A DNA stretch of 64,000 nt from Flavobacteriales bacterium (GTDB lineage: Bacteria; Bacteroidota; Bacteroidia; Flavobacteriales; TMED113). Position 1 is the first letter of the stretch. The number at the start of each line of letters is the position of its first letter. A model generated the notes under the pieces. It worked only from the letters and a program-made list of their open reading frames with translations. It ran no database searches and was not told the origin of the DNA. A program made the position numbers and the translations under genes. The stretch is from contig NZUK01000015.1 of assembly GCA_002701365.1 (NCBI GenBank), positions 1-64,000 of the forward strand, written 5' to 3'. Positions 30,195 through 40,786 of the stretch are shown here, in pieces.

Positions 30195-31922
30195 TTATAT
30201 TTTAGTTAAATCTAATTTGTCTTTCAGTATTGCAATTTTTGCGTTTTTTTCTAGTAAGTGTGAATACCTTTCTTCTTTGGTGTGTAGCATGTTTTTTTGT
30301 TTTTCTTCAGAAATACTTATATCTAGATCAATGAAGTCATTCTTTAATTCTTTTCTAATAAAAAATAACAATTCTGACTTTATCTCTTGAATCTCTGCTT
30401 TTTCTGACAAACTTACTAGTTTTAATTTAATAGTGTTATTATTTTTTTTTGGCAAATATCTGTCAAAAATATTATGTAAGTTTATTTTTTCTTTCTTTTT
30501 TAATTCTTGAGAAAATAATTGCCACTTATTTATTAATTTATTCTCAATCCATTCAGTCTTTTCTTTTTTTTCTTCAATATTATTTTGATTAGAACTTTTC
30601 ATGGCTATTATCTCGTCTGAAATACTAATGAGATCTGTATCAATTAGTTGATTATCTGCTAATTTAATGCCAACATTTTTAATTGTTTCCGCTTTAGAAG
30701 CTTTAGGCTTTAGAGGTTGTTTTTTTTCTTCTTGAGTATTGAATGATATGCCAGTAGTATTTGGTGTTTCTAAATTGGATTTTTTTGTTAGTACAGATTC
30801 ATTTGGGTTATCTTCAATGCTTTGCGTATCTGTTTTTTTATGATTTAGATTAGGATTTGGAATCAAGAGTTTTTTTTTAAGATCTAAATCAGATAATGAA
30901 CATAGCTGCATAATACTTAGCTCAACGAGAAAGCGTTGATTGACAGAATTTTTATAATTTAAAGTGCATTCGTTGAGACAGGACAATGCTTGTAAGATTT
31001 GTTTGTTTGAAAATTTTTTTGATTGCGGAGATATTAAATTTATAAAATCTTGATTTTTTTCAATTAATTTTTGAGTGCTAGGGATCTTTATCATCATTAA
31101 ATTTCGAAAATGCTCAATCATGATTTGAATAATTTCTTTGCCATCAAAACCTTTTTCAAATACTTCATTTATTTGTATTAAGCATTCAGGAATATTTTCA
31201 TCGATTATATTGTTCGTTAATTTAATGGCAAATGAAAAATCAAGTGATTGTAATATATTAGTCACTTCTTTGTAATCCCATTTTTTATTACAATAAGTGT
31301 AAATTTTATCAAAGGTTGACAAGGCATCTCTAAGAGAGCCGTCAGATTTTTCAGATATCAAATTTAAGGTCTCTTGTTCAACTTGTATATCTTCTTGAGT
31401 AGATATCTTTTGAAGATAATTGCTGATTTCATTAGTACTTATTCTATTGAAATCAAATATTTGACATCTAGATAAGATAGTTGGAATAATTTTTTCTTTT
31501 TCAGTAGTGGCCAAAATAAAAATACTATGCTTAGGAGGTTCTTCTAATGTTTTAAGAAATGCATTGAATGCAGATTTTGATAACATGTGAACTTCGTCAA
31601 TAATATATGTTTTGTATTTTCCTATTTGAGGAGGTATTTTAACTTGATCAATCAGATTCCTAATATCGTCGACGCTATTATTAGATGCTCCATCAAGTTC
31701 AAATAAATTATACTCTGAAGAGGTCTCATTATTAATAAGTTTTGCAAAAATACGAGCACATGATGTTTTACCAACCCCTCTAGGACCACAAAAAAGGTAT
31801 GCGTGTGCAATTTGATTATTATTGATAGCGTTAGATAATGTATTTGTAATATGATTTTGACCAACTACGTCTTCGAATTTTGATGGTCGATATTTTCGCG
31901 CAGAAACCTGATACTCTTTCAT
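30195..31922 (-). CDS. dnaX: DNA polymerase III subunit gamma/tau
   Basis: SARKYRPSKFEDVVGQNHI; FCGPRGVGKTSCARIFAK; IDEVHMLSKSAFNAFLKTLEEPP. Confidence 0.96.
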   Translation of the reverse strand: MKEYQVSARKYRPSKFEDVVGQNHITNTLSNAINNNQIAHAYLFCGPRGVGKTSCARIFAKLINNETSSEYNLFELDGASNNSVDDIRNLIDQVKIPPQIGKYKTYIIDEVHMLSKSAFNAFLKTLEEPPKHSIFILATTEKEKIIPTILSRCQIFDFNRISTNEISNYLQKISTQEDIQVEQETLNLISEKSDGSLRDALSTFDKIYTYCNKKWDYKEVTNILQSLDFSFAIKLTNNIIDENIPECLIQINEVFEKGFDGKEIIQIMIEHFRNLMMIKIPSTQKLIEKNQDFINLISPQSKKFSNKQILQALSCLNECTLNYKNSVNQRFLVELSIMQLCSLSDLDLKKKLLIPNPNLNHKKTDTQSIEDNPNESVLTKKSNLETPNTTGISFNTQEEKKQPLKPKASKAETIKNVGIKLADNQLIDTDLISISDEIIAMKSSNQNNIEEKKEKTEWIENKLINKWQLFSQELKKKEKINLHNIFDRYLPKKNNNTIKLKLVSLSEKAEIQEIKSELLFFIRKELKNDFIDLDISISEEKQKNMLHTKEERYSHLLEKNAKIAILKDKLDLTKI

Positions 31923-32015
31923 TTTTTTGAAGATAAATCTAAATTAGATGTCTGTTTTAATAACAGCAATACAAATTAGTGAAAAAATATATATTATCAT
32001 CATTTATCAATTAAC

Positions 32016-32046
32016 TTTGTTTATTCCATCGTAATTATTAAATTTG
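32016..32046 (+). promoter_or_regulatory. Bacteroidota-type promoter upstream of rpsF
   Basis: TTTG (32016-32019), N19, TAAATTTG (32039-32046): TTTG/TAnnTTTG consensus. Confidence 0.75.
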
Positions 32047-32089
32047 CGGTCCCTTTTTGGGAAAGTTGAATTTTAATTGAATTGATATT

Positions 32090-32431
32090 ATGAATAATTA
32101 TGAGACAGTTTTAATACTAAACCCGGTTCTTTCTGAAGAGCAAGTAAAAGAATCTATAGATAAGTACAAGGGCTTATTATCTTCTTTTAAGGCAGAATTG
32201 GTTTCAGATGAATTATGGGGCTTAAAAAAAATGAAGTATTTGATTCAGAATAAAAAAACAGGTTTTTATGTTTTATTTGAATATAAAGCAAATCCTAGTT
32301 CTATTTCAGATTTAGAAATAGATCTTAAAAGAGATGAGAGAGTAATGAGATTTTTGACGGTTAAATTAGACAAAAATGCTCGTGATTATGCTGAAAAAAG
32401 AAGAACTAAAAAAGAAGCAATTGTAAAATGA
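32090..32431 (+). CDS. rpsF: 30S ribosomal protein S6
   Basis: [19 protein letters not shown]6-S18-L9 order. Confidence 0.97.
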   Translation: MNNYETVLILNPVLSEEQVKESIDKYKGLLSSFKAELVSDELWGLKKMKYLIQNKKTGFYVLFEYKANPSSISDLEIDLKRDERVMRFLTVKLDKNARDYAEKRRTKKEAIVK

Positions 32432-32712
32432 TAGAAATAGATAAAAAAGCAAGTAGTGAGGTTAGGTTTTTAACTCCTCCAAAAGTTGAGTTGACTACTA
32501 AGAAAAAGTATTGTCGATTTAAAAAAATGAAAATCAAATATGTGGATTATAAAGATCCAGATTTTTTAATGCGTTTTTTAAATGAGCAAGGTAAACTTCT
32601 TCCAAGAAGAATTACTGGTAATTCATTAAAATTTCAAAGAAAAGTTGCTCAGGCTGTAAAGAGAGCAAGACAATTAGCTCTTTTACCATATGTTTCAGAT
32701 CTACTAAAATAA
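32428..32712 (+). CDS. rpsR: 30S ribosomal protein S18
   Basis: KKYCRFKK...[29 protein letters not shown] overlap with rpsF. Confidence 0.97.
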   Translation: MIEIDKKASSEVRFLTPPKVELTTKKKYCRFKKMKIKYVDYKDPDFLMRFLNEQGKLLPRRITGNSLKFQRKVAQAVKRARQLALLPYVSDLLK

Positions 32713-32717
32713 TTTTT

Positions 32718-33167
32718 ATGGAAGTTATACTTAAACAAGATATAGAGAATTTAGGTTTTGCAGATGATATAGTAAAAGTTAAACCGGGCTATGGTAGGAA
32801 TTATCTTATCCCAAATCGTTTAGCCGTTTTTGCTACTGATTCTGAAAAAAAGGTTCTTGCTGAAAATCTTAAACAAAAGGAACAAAAAAACAAAAAAATA
32901 ATTGCTGATTTAGAATCAACAAAAAAGAAAATAGAAAGTCTTGAATTAAACATAAGATCTAAAGTAGGTGAAGACAAGAAGTTATTTGGATCTGTTAATA
33001 CAGCTACTATTGCTTCTGAATTAAAGAGTGAAGGTATTGATATTGATAAGAAATACATCATTATAAATGGCATGAATATCATTAAAAATACTGGTTCATT
33101 TTCTGCAACCATCAGATTGCATAGGGAACTAAGTGCAAACTTATCTTTTGAAGTAATAGCTGAGTAA
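32718..33167 (+). CDS. rplI: 50S ribosomal protein L9
   Basis: MEVILKQDIENLGFADDIVKVKPGYGRNYLIPNRLA. Confidence 0.97.
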   Translation: MEVILKQDIENLGFADDIVKVKPGYGRNYLIPNRLAVFATDSEKKVLAENLKQKEQKNKKIIADLESTKKKIESLELNIRSKVGEDKKLFGSVNTATIASELKSEGIDIDKKYIIINGMNIIKNTGSFSATIRLHRELSANLSFEVIAE

Positions 33168-33213
33168 TTTTATATCCAGATTTTAACTTAAGACTAGATA
33201 GATTTCAAAGTTT

Positions 33214-36012
33214 ATGAGCTTGTATAGTGAATACCTAGATGATATTAAATACCGAAAAACTCAAGATCTGGCCCCTAAGCCTATAGATAGTTCGGAGTTG
33301 TTACTTGAAATCATTGATCAAATAAAAGATTTAAATCACGTACACAGAAAAGAATCACTTAATTTTTTTATTTATAATGTTTTGCCAGGCACTACAAGTG
33401 CTGCTAATGTGAAAGCTAATTTTTTAAAACAAATTATTCTTGAAAAAATCATTGTAAGTGAAATTACGCCCACCTTTGCTCTAGAATTACTGTCACACAT
33501 GAAAGGTGGTCCTTCAATTGCAGTTCTATTAGATTTAACATTAGGAAAAAACATCACTCTGGCAAATGAAGCTGCACAGGTTCTAAAGACACAAGTGTTT
33601 CTTTATGAAGCAGATATGGATCGTTTGGCAAAGGCATATAAAAAAGGCAATTCTATCGCTAAAGAAATTTTACAGAGTTATGCTCAGGCAGAATTTTTTA
33701 CGAAATTACCGGAATTACCAGAAGAAATTAAACTTGTTACCTTTGTTGCTGGCGTTGGAGATGTATCAACAGATTTATTGTCTCCAGGAAGTGACGCTCA
33801 TTCAAGATCAGATCGACAACTTCATGGACAATGTATGTTCGAGCACAATAAAGAACAACAGCAGCAGCTTATTGAATTACAGAAAAAACACCCTGATAAA
33901 CGAATAATGTTAATTGCTGAAAAAGGAACTATGGGTGTCGGTTCATCTAGAATGTCTGGTGTTAATAATGTTGCATTATGGATTGGTCAAAAAGCTAGCA
34001 ACTATATTCCATTTATTAATATTGCCCCTGTAGTAGCAGGAACTAATGGAATATCTCCAATATTTCTTACAACAGTTGGAGTGACGGGAGGCATTGGCCT
34101 AGATTTAAAAAACTGGCAGAAAAAGTATGATTCTTCTAAAAACCTTTTACTTGATGAAAATGGTGATCCTATCTTAGAACAAGTATACTCTGTAGATACA
34201 GGAACAGTTTTAACGATCAATACTAAAACAAAAAAACTTTATGCTGGAAATAAAGAATTGATGGATATTTCCTCTTCATTTACTCCGCAAAAAATGGAAT
34301 TTATGAAAGCAGGCGGTTCATATGCTGTTGTTTTTGGAAAAAAACTACAAACATTTGCTGCACAAACTCTTGGTAATGATGTTATCTCAATTTATGCGAA
34401 ATCAAAAGAAATTTCTAATAAAAATCAAGGTCTGACTGCTGTAGAGAAAATTTTCAATAAAAATGCTGTTGGTACTTCCGGAGCTATTTTACATGCAGGT
34501 TCTTATGTACGTGTAAACGTAGATATTGTAGGTTCGCAAGATACTACAGGATTGATGACCTCTCAGGAATTAGAAATGATGGCGGCTACTATTATTTCTC
34601 CTATTGTTGATGCCGGTTATCAATCAGGTTGTCATACTGCCTCTGTGTGGGACCAAAAATCAAAAGAAAATATTCCTAAACTCATGAGTTTTATGCATGA
34701 TTTTGGACTTATAACAGCTCGTGATCCAAAAGACAAATACCATGCTATGACTGATGTAATTCACAAAGTCCTAAATGACATTACAGTAGATGACTGGTCT
34801 ATTATTATTGGTGGAGATTCACATACTAGAATGTCTAAAGGAGTTGCTTTTGGTGCTGATTCAGGTACAGTTGCTCTAGCATTAGCAACTGGAGAAGCGT
34901 CTATGCCAATACCTGAATCTGTCAAGGTAACTTTTAAAGGTCAAATGCAAGATCATATGGATTTTAGAGATGTAGTACATGCTACTCAGAGCCAAATGCT
35001 TAAGAAGTTTAAAGGTGAAAATGTTTTTCAGGGTAGAATTATTGAAGTTCATATTGGTACGTTACTTGCTGACCAAGCCTTTACTTTTACTGATTGGACA
35101 GCTGAGATGAAAGCAAAAGCTTCAATTTGCATTTCTCAAAATGACACTCTTATTCAATCTTTGAATATTTCTAAGAATCGCATTCAAATTATGATTAATA
35201 AGGGAATGGATAATGAGGGGAAAGTACTACAAGGATTGATTGATAAAGCCAATAAACGAATAGATGAGATTAAATCAGGTATAAAACCACCATTAAATCC
35301 TGATGAAAACGCAAAATATTATGCTGATTTTGAAGTTGATTTAGATATTATAGATGAACCTATGATTGCAGATCCAGATGTACATAATGAAGATGTTTCA
35401 AAACGATATACACATGATACAATTAGAGAACTTTCCTTTTATAATGCTGAAAAAAATATTGATTTAGGTTTTGTGGGCTCTTGCATGGTACATAAAGGAG
35501 ACATTAAGATTGTTGCCAAGATGTTGAAAAATCTAGAAGAAAATTTAGGTAATGTTAAATTTAAGGCACCATTAGTTGTAACAGCTCCTACTTATAATAT
35601 TATTGACGAACTTAAGGAGGAAGGTGATTGGGAAATCTTGCAAAAATATTCTGGTTTTGAGTTTGATGATTTATCCCCAAAATCAGTTGCTCGTACTCAG
35701 TATGATAATATTTTATATCTTGAACGTCCAGGCTGTAATCTATGTATGGGTAATCAAGAGAAAGCCGAGAAAGGAGATACAGTTATGGCCACATCTACGC
35801 GTCTTTTTCAAGGCAGAGTAGTTAAAGACTCTGATCGTAAGAAAGGGGAATCATTATTAGCTTCTACCCCCGTCGTTGTTTTATCAGCAGTTCTTGGTCG
35901 TACACCATCTTTGTCCGAATACAAAGCGGCAATAAAAGGTATTAAACTAACTCGTTTTGCTCCGCCAATTAAATCCATGACATCAAAACCTGGGCACTTG
36001 CTTTCGTATTAA
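33214..36012 (+). CDS. acnB: Aconitate hydratase B / 2-methylisocitrate dehydratase
   Basis: IIGGDSHTRMSKGVAFGADSGTVALALATGE; RPGCNLCMGNQ. Confidence 0.95.
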   Translation: MSLYSEYLDDIKYRKTQDLAPKPIDSSELLLEIIDQIKDLNHVHRKESLNFFIYNVLPGTTSAANVKANFLKQIILEKIIVSEITPTFALELLSHMKGGPSIAVLLDLTLGKNITLANEAAQVLKTQVFLYEADMDRLAKAYKKGNSIAKEILQSYAQAEFFTKLPELPEEIKLVTFVAGVGDVSTDLLSPGSDAHSRSDRQLHGQCMFEHNKEQQQQLIELQKKHPDKRIMLIAEKGTMGVGSSRMSGVNNVALWIGQKASNYIPFINIAPVVAGTNGISPIFLTTVGVTGGIGLDLKNWQKKYDSSKNLLLDENGDPILEQVYSVDTGTVLTINTKTKKLYAGNKELMDISSSFTPQKMEFMKAGGSYAVVFGKKLQTFAAQTLGNDVISIYAKSKEISNKNQGLTAVEKIFNKNAVGTSGAILHAGSYVRVNVDIVGSQDTTGLMTSQELEMMAATIISPIVDAGYQSGCHTASVWDQKSKENIPKLMSFMHDFGLITARDPKDKYHAMTDVIHKVLNDITVDDWSIIIGGDSHTRMSKGVAFGADSGTVALALATGEASMPIPESVKVTFKGQMQDHMDFRDVVHATQSQMLKKFKGENVFQGRIIEVHIGTLLADQAFTFTDWTAEMKAKASICISQNDTLIQSLNISKNRIQIMINKGMDNEGKVLQGLIDKANKRIDEIKSGIKPPLNPDENAKYYADFEVDLDIIDEPMIADPDVHNEDVSKRYTHDTIRELSFYNAEKNIDLGFVGSCMVHKGDIKIVAKMLKNLEENLGNVKFKAPLVVTAPTYNIIDELKEEGDWEILQKYSGFEFDDLSPKSVARTQYDNILYLERPGCNLCMGNQEKAEKGDTVMATSTRLFQGRVVKDSDRKKGESLLASTPVVVLSAVLGRTPSLSEYKAAIKGIKLTRFAPPIKSMTSKPGHLLSY

Positions 36013-36024
36013 TTTTTTTAGATT

Positions 36025-36843
36025 ATGCAGATAAAACCTATGTCATCTGGTGATTTGAAAAATGAACTAATTATTTTTTTTAAATCACAATTAATGTTGT
36101 TTTATTTTTTTCTTAGTTCACTCCCTTTGTATTCTCAAACATTCTTTGAGTCAAAAATAGATCCGATTTTAATTGATATTGATAACGCATCGGAAATACA
36201 AAATTTAAATTCGGATTCCTTAAAATGGTACTTATATAGTCAGGTACCCGATTTGTCTAAATTAACCCCCGATAATCGAAAAAAAAAATTTATCAATTTT
36301 ATTTTGCCAGCTATTTTAATTGAGAAAGAAAAAATTAAAACAGCATATGATTATGTTTTTGATAACTTCAATAAAATTAATCCTAATGAAATTACACAAC
36401 CTCTTTTTGATTATTGTAATTGTATAGATAAATATGAATTATTATTGTGTTTATCTGATCAGCCTAACTCAATTATTATCGCTCAAGCTGCAATAGAATC
36501 AGGCTGGGGAACATCTAGGTTCTTTAAGCAAGGATATAATTTATTTGGTGTTCATACAACAAAAAATGATTCCAATAAAATGGCAGCAAATGATTCTCAA
36601 CTCATTTATGTTAAGAAATATAATAGTATTTCAGAATCTATTTCACATTACTTACGTACTTTAGCAAGAGTTGATGCATATCATGAATTTAGAGAACAAA
36701 GAGTAGTTTCTAATGATGTAAAAAAACTAATTAGTTACTTAACTAATTATTCAGAAAGACGAGAATTATATGTTGAGGATATTTTAGAAATTATTGAATA
36801 CAATCAATTATGTCGGTATGATACTATAAGTTTTCATAAATAA
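36025..36843 (+). CDS. Glucosaminidase-domain (Bax-like) peptidoglycan hydrolase
   Basis: SIIIAQAAIESGWGTSRFFKQGYNLFGVHT; start uncertain (36043 or 36094 possible). Confidence 0.85.
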   Translation: MQIKPMSSGDLKNELIIFFKSQLMLFYFFLSSLPLYSQTFFESKIDPILIDIDNASEIQNLNSDSLKWYLYSQVPDLSKLTPDNRKKKFINFILPAILIEKEKIKTAYDYVFDNFNKINPNEITQPLFDYCNCIDKYELLLCLSDQPNSIIIAQAAIESGWGTSRFFKQGYNLFGVHTTKNDSNKMAANDSQLIYVKKYNSISESISHYLRTLARVDAYHEFREQRVVSNDVKKLISYLTNYSERRELYVEDILEIIEYNQLCRYDTISFHK

Positions 36844-36850
36844 ATTTAAT

Positions 36851-38158
36851 ATGGATTTTAAAAAAAATAAAGAAATTATTGCGTGGTCTTTGTATGATTT
36901 TGCTAATCAGCCATTTACTACATTAATTGTGACATTTATTTTTAGTAAATTTTTTGTAGAAGTTCTTGCCAAAAACGAAATTGCAGGAACTTCATTATGG
37001 TCATTAGGAATTTCAATAACGGCAATTTTCGTGTCTCTATTATCACCCATTTTAGGGGCTTTAGCTGATGCTGGTGGTTATAGAAAGTTATTTTTAATAA
37101 TTTCTACTTACGTTTGTGTTTTTGCTACTATTATATTGTATTTTTTTGAGCCTGATCAAATATATCTTATAGGAGGTTGTCAAATACATGTATCTATTAT
37201 ATCATTATGTTTATTTATAATTGCCAATATAGGTTTCGAATTTGGCACAGTTTTTTGTAACTCTTATTTAACCGATTTGTCTGACAATCAAAATATTGGT
37301 AAAATTTCTGGCTATGCATGGGGATTGGGTTTTGTTGGAGGTCTATTATCTTTAGCCTTGTCTTTAGTTTTGTTTGATGTTTCGGACAATATAAACAATG
37401 TTAGATATATTAACTTATTAGTGGCTTTTTGGTTGATAGTATTTAGTCTGCCTACGTTTATTTATTTGAAAGACCAAAAGCCTAGAAAAGGTTTTAAAAG
37501 ACATGTTAAAAGTTCAATTAATGCTATTGTGACTACATTTAAAAATATCTCACAACATCAATCTATTGTAAAATTTTTAATTGCTAGGTTGTTTTATAAC
37601 GATGCGTTAGTTACCATTTTTGCTTTTGGTGGAGTCTATGCAGGACATCTTGGTTTTAGTTTTTTAGAAGTCTTAATTCTGGGAGTTGTATTAAATATTG
37701 CTGCCTGTATTGGGTCTTTTTTGTTTGGGTATCTAGAAGATAAAATAGGAGTTTTTCGTATGTTAAATATTACATTATGGGTTTTGTTGTTTTCTGTTTT
37801 ATTAGCATTCATTGCCCCATTTTTTGACTGTAGTAAATTAATTTGTTTGCCTCCGTCATTACAAAATATAATTAATCCAAAAGTTTTATTTTGGATTGCA
37901 GGCTTTTTTATTGGATTAATGCAAGGACCTAATCAGTCAGGAAGTAGGTCTCTAATGGCAAGGCTAACTCCAGATGATAAAAAGAATGAATTTTTTGGTT
38001 TTTATGCATTTTCTGGGAAAGCAACATCTTTTATAGGACCTTTATTATTTGGTGTTTTAACTGCAGCGTTTGGCACTCAACAAGCGGGGTTATTAATTGT
38101 AGTAGTATTTTTTATTTTAGGAATTCTCTTTTTTAGATCTTTAAGGTTAACTGTATAA
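36851..38158 (+). CDS. MFS transporter, UMF1/Atg22-like
   Basis: AWSLYDFANQPFTTLIVTFIFSKFF; GGYRKLFLIIS; GLMQGPNQSGSRSLMARLTP. Confidence 0.9.
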   Translation: MDFKKNKEIIAWSLYDFANQPFTTLIVTFIFSKFFVEVLAKNEIAGTSLWSLGISITAIFVSLLSPILGALADAGGYRKLFLIISTYVCVFATIILYFFEPDQIYLIGGCQIHVSIISLCLFIIANIGFEFGTVFCNSYLTDLSDNQNIGKISGYAWGLGFVGGLLSLALSLVLFDVSDNINNVRYINLLVAFWLIVFSLPTFIYLKDQKPRKGFKRHVKSSINAIVTTFKNISQHQSIVKFLIARLFYNDALVTIFAFGGVYAGHLGFSFLEVLILGVVLNIAACIGSFLFGYLEDKIGVFRMLNITLWVLLFSVLLAFIAPFFDCSKLICLPPSLQNIINPKVLFWIAGFFIGLMQGPNQSGSRSLMARLTPDDKKNEFFGFYAFSGKATSFIGPLLFGVLTAAFGTQQAGLLIVVVFFILGILFFRSLRLTV

Positions 38159-39371
38159 TGATGAATAAAAATTTTGACATTATTGTTGTAGGAGGTGGAC
38201 TAGTTGGACTTGCGACTGCTTATAAAATTCAAAAAAAGCAAATAAAAAAAGTATATTGTTAATTGAAAAAGAAGAACATTTAGCTTCGCATCAAAGTGGT
38301 CGAAATTCAGGTGTTATTCACTCAGGCTTATATTATAAGCCAGGTTCTTTAAAGGCTGAAAATTGTGTTGCAGGCAGAAAAGAGTTAGTTGATTTTGCTA
38401 AGAAATATAATATTAGGCATGATATATGTGGAAAATTAGTTGTTGCTACAAATCAGAAAGAACTAAATGTTTTACCTGAACTTTTAGATCGTGGTATCCA
38501 AAATGGACTTAAAAATTTAAGTATTATTAATCAAAATGAAATGAAGGAAATTGAACCTTTCGTTTCAGGATTAGGTGCAATATTAGTCCCAGAAACAGGT
38601 ATTATTGATTATCGACAAGTTGCAGAAAAGTTGGCGTTTTTAATTAAAGAAATTAATCCTAATAGTAGTATATTGACAAATACAAAGGTTGTTGATTTTA
38701 AAAATGAATCAACAGGATCAGTTGTTATTACACAAAAAGATAAGTTTAAATGTGAAAATATTATTTTTTGTTGTGGTTTGTTTTCAGATAGATTAGCAAA
38801 GAACGATGGTTTAGATCTAGATATGAAAATTGTAGGTTTCCGAGGAGATTATTTTTCTTTAAAAGACTCTGCTAAGCATAAAGTTAAAAATTTAATTTAC
38901 CCTGTTCCTAACCCTGAATTTCCATTTTTAGGTGTTCATTTTACAAGAATGACTAATGGTGAATTTGAATGTGGTCCTAATGCTGTATTTACCTTTAAAA
39001 GAGAAGGTTATAGTAAATTAGATTTTAGCATTAAAGACACAATTGATGCACTAACTTACTCTGGAACATGGCGTTTGTTTATAAAACATTGGCGATTTGG
39101 AATGAATGAATATGTTAAAGCTGCATCAAAGAGAGTTTTTTTAAATCAATTAAAAAAACTAATTCCATCATTAAAAATTGATGAAATAGAATCGGGAAGA
39201 TCTGGAGTGAGAGCAATGGCTCTGGGTATAGACGGTGAGGTTATAGATGATTTTAAGATTATATATAATAATAAAAACATACATGTTCTTAATGCACCTT
39301 CTCCCGCTGCAACTGCATGTCTTTCTATAGGTGAGAAGATTGCTTCTAATTTTCTAAAAAAATACAATTAA
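38158..39371 (+). pseudogene. lhgO: L-2-hydroxyglutarate oxidase, frameshifted near the 5' end (pseudogene, sequencing indel or slippage)
   Basis: Frame 1: MMNKNFDIIVVGGGLVGLATAYKIQKKQIKKVYC* (38158-38262). Frame shifts to ...KKSILLIEKEEHLASHQSGRNSGVIHSG (to 39371). One extra A in the A7 run 38244-38250 restores one frame. Confidence 0.88.
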
Positions 39372-40729
39372 CTTTTACCAGTATAATTTTCGGGAGATAT
39401 TTTTAGTAACTCTGTTTTTATTCTTTTTGGGATGTCCATAGAATTAATAAATTTTTCAATATCCTTTTTCTGAATCTTATTATTATTTCTAGTAAGTTTT
39501 TTTAATAATTCATATGGATTTTGAACACCTTCTTTTCTTAGTATTGTTTGAATAGCTTCCGAAATAATTACCCAATTATCATTAAGGTCGTTATTGATTT
39601 TTTCTGTATTAACAGTTAGTTTATTTAGACCTTTAATAATTGCTTTATATGAAATAATACTATGTGCAATTGGAACTCCTAGGTTTCTCATCACTGTTGA
39701 GTCAGATAAATCACGTTGTAGTCTAGATATAGGAAGTTTTTCGGACAAGTGTGATAATAGAGCGTTTGCTATGCCTAAATTTCCTTCAGCATTTTCAAAA
39801 TCTATTGGATTTACTTTATGGGGCATTGCTGAAGATCCTACTTCATTTTTTTTAATTTTTTGATTAAAATAGTTCATGGAGACATACATCCAAATATCTC
39901 TACATAGATCAATAAGAATAATATTTATTCTTTTGATAGCATCGAGTTGTGCTGCTAGGTTATCATAATGCTCAATCTGTGTGGTGGGATATGACCTTGA
40001 AAGACCTAATTTTTTTAGAAATTTTTTGGCGAATTGATGCCAATTGTAATCAGGATATGCCACATAATGTGCATTTAAATTTCCAGTTGCTCCTCCAAAT
40101 TTAGCGGAATGAGGTGTTCTTATTAATTGTTTTAGTTGAGTGTCAACACGTTTTTTAAATACCAAAATCTCTTTGCCCAGTTTAGTGGGGGTAGCAGGTT
40201 GACCATGAGTTCGAGCTAGCATAGAAATATTTTTCCATTGTTTGTTTAATTGATTTAATAAGTCTAGTAAATCTATTATTTGTGGATAAAAATAATTTTG
40301 CAGATAATCTTTCAATAATAATGGTGATGCTGTGTTATTAATGTCTTGTGATGTTAATCCAAAATGGATAAATTCTTTTATGTTACCAAGTTTTAATTTG
40401 TCAAATTTTTCTTTCAAAAAGTATTCTACTGCTTTTACATCATGGTTTGTTACGCTTTCAATTTTTTTAATTCTTTTAATATCTTGAATTGATAGGTCAT
40501 TATAAATTGCTTCAATTTTTTTTCTATCTTTTTGAGAAACATTTTTAAATACACTTATATCAATCTTAGATAAATGAATCAAATATTGAATTTCGATAAA
40601 AACTCTATATTTAATTAAGGCAGATTCAGAGAAGTAATTTGTTAATTCTTTTGTAATCTTAGAATATCTGCCGTCGATCGGAGAAATATTGTTTAAGTTA
40701 TTTGACATTATATTTAATAATATCTCCAA
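39368..40729 (-). CDS. purB: Adenylosuccinate lyase
   Basis: ISPIDGRYSKIT; SSAMPHKVNPIDFENAEGN; start may be 40708. Confidence 0.95.
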   Translation of the reverse strand: MEILLNIMSNNLNNISPIDGRYSKITKELTNYFSESALIKYRVFIEIQYLIHLSKIDISVFKNVSQKDRKKIEAIYNDLSIQDIKRIKKIESVTNHDVKAVEYFLKEKFDKLKLGNIKEFIHFGLTSQDINNTASPLLLKDYLQNYFYPQIIDLLDLLNQLNKQWKNISMLARTHGQPATPTKLGKEILVFKKRVDTQLKQLIRTPHSAKFGGATGNLNAHYVAYPDYNWHQFAKKFLKKLGLSRSYPTTQIEHYDNLAAQLDAIKRINIILIDLCRDIWMYVSMNYFNQKIKKNEVGSSAMPHKVNPIDFENAEGNLGIANALLSHLSEKLPISRLQRDLSDSTVMRNLGVPIAHSIISYKAIIKGLNKLTVNTEKINNDLNDNWVIISEAIQTILRKEGVQNPYELLKKLTRNNNKIQKKDIEKFINSMDIPKRIKTELLKISPENYTGKS

Positions 40730-40786
40730 ATTTAATAAAAAGAAAATTAGCTACATAATAATTTTTATATACATATATTTATATTA

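Noticed and set aside
29759-31864. Several 60-94 aa ORFs overlapping icd and dnaX
   Set aside because: Fully nested in conserved genes; no independent support.
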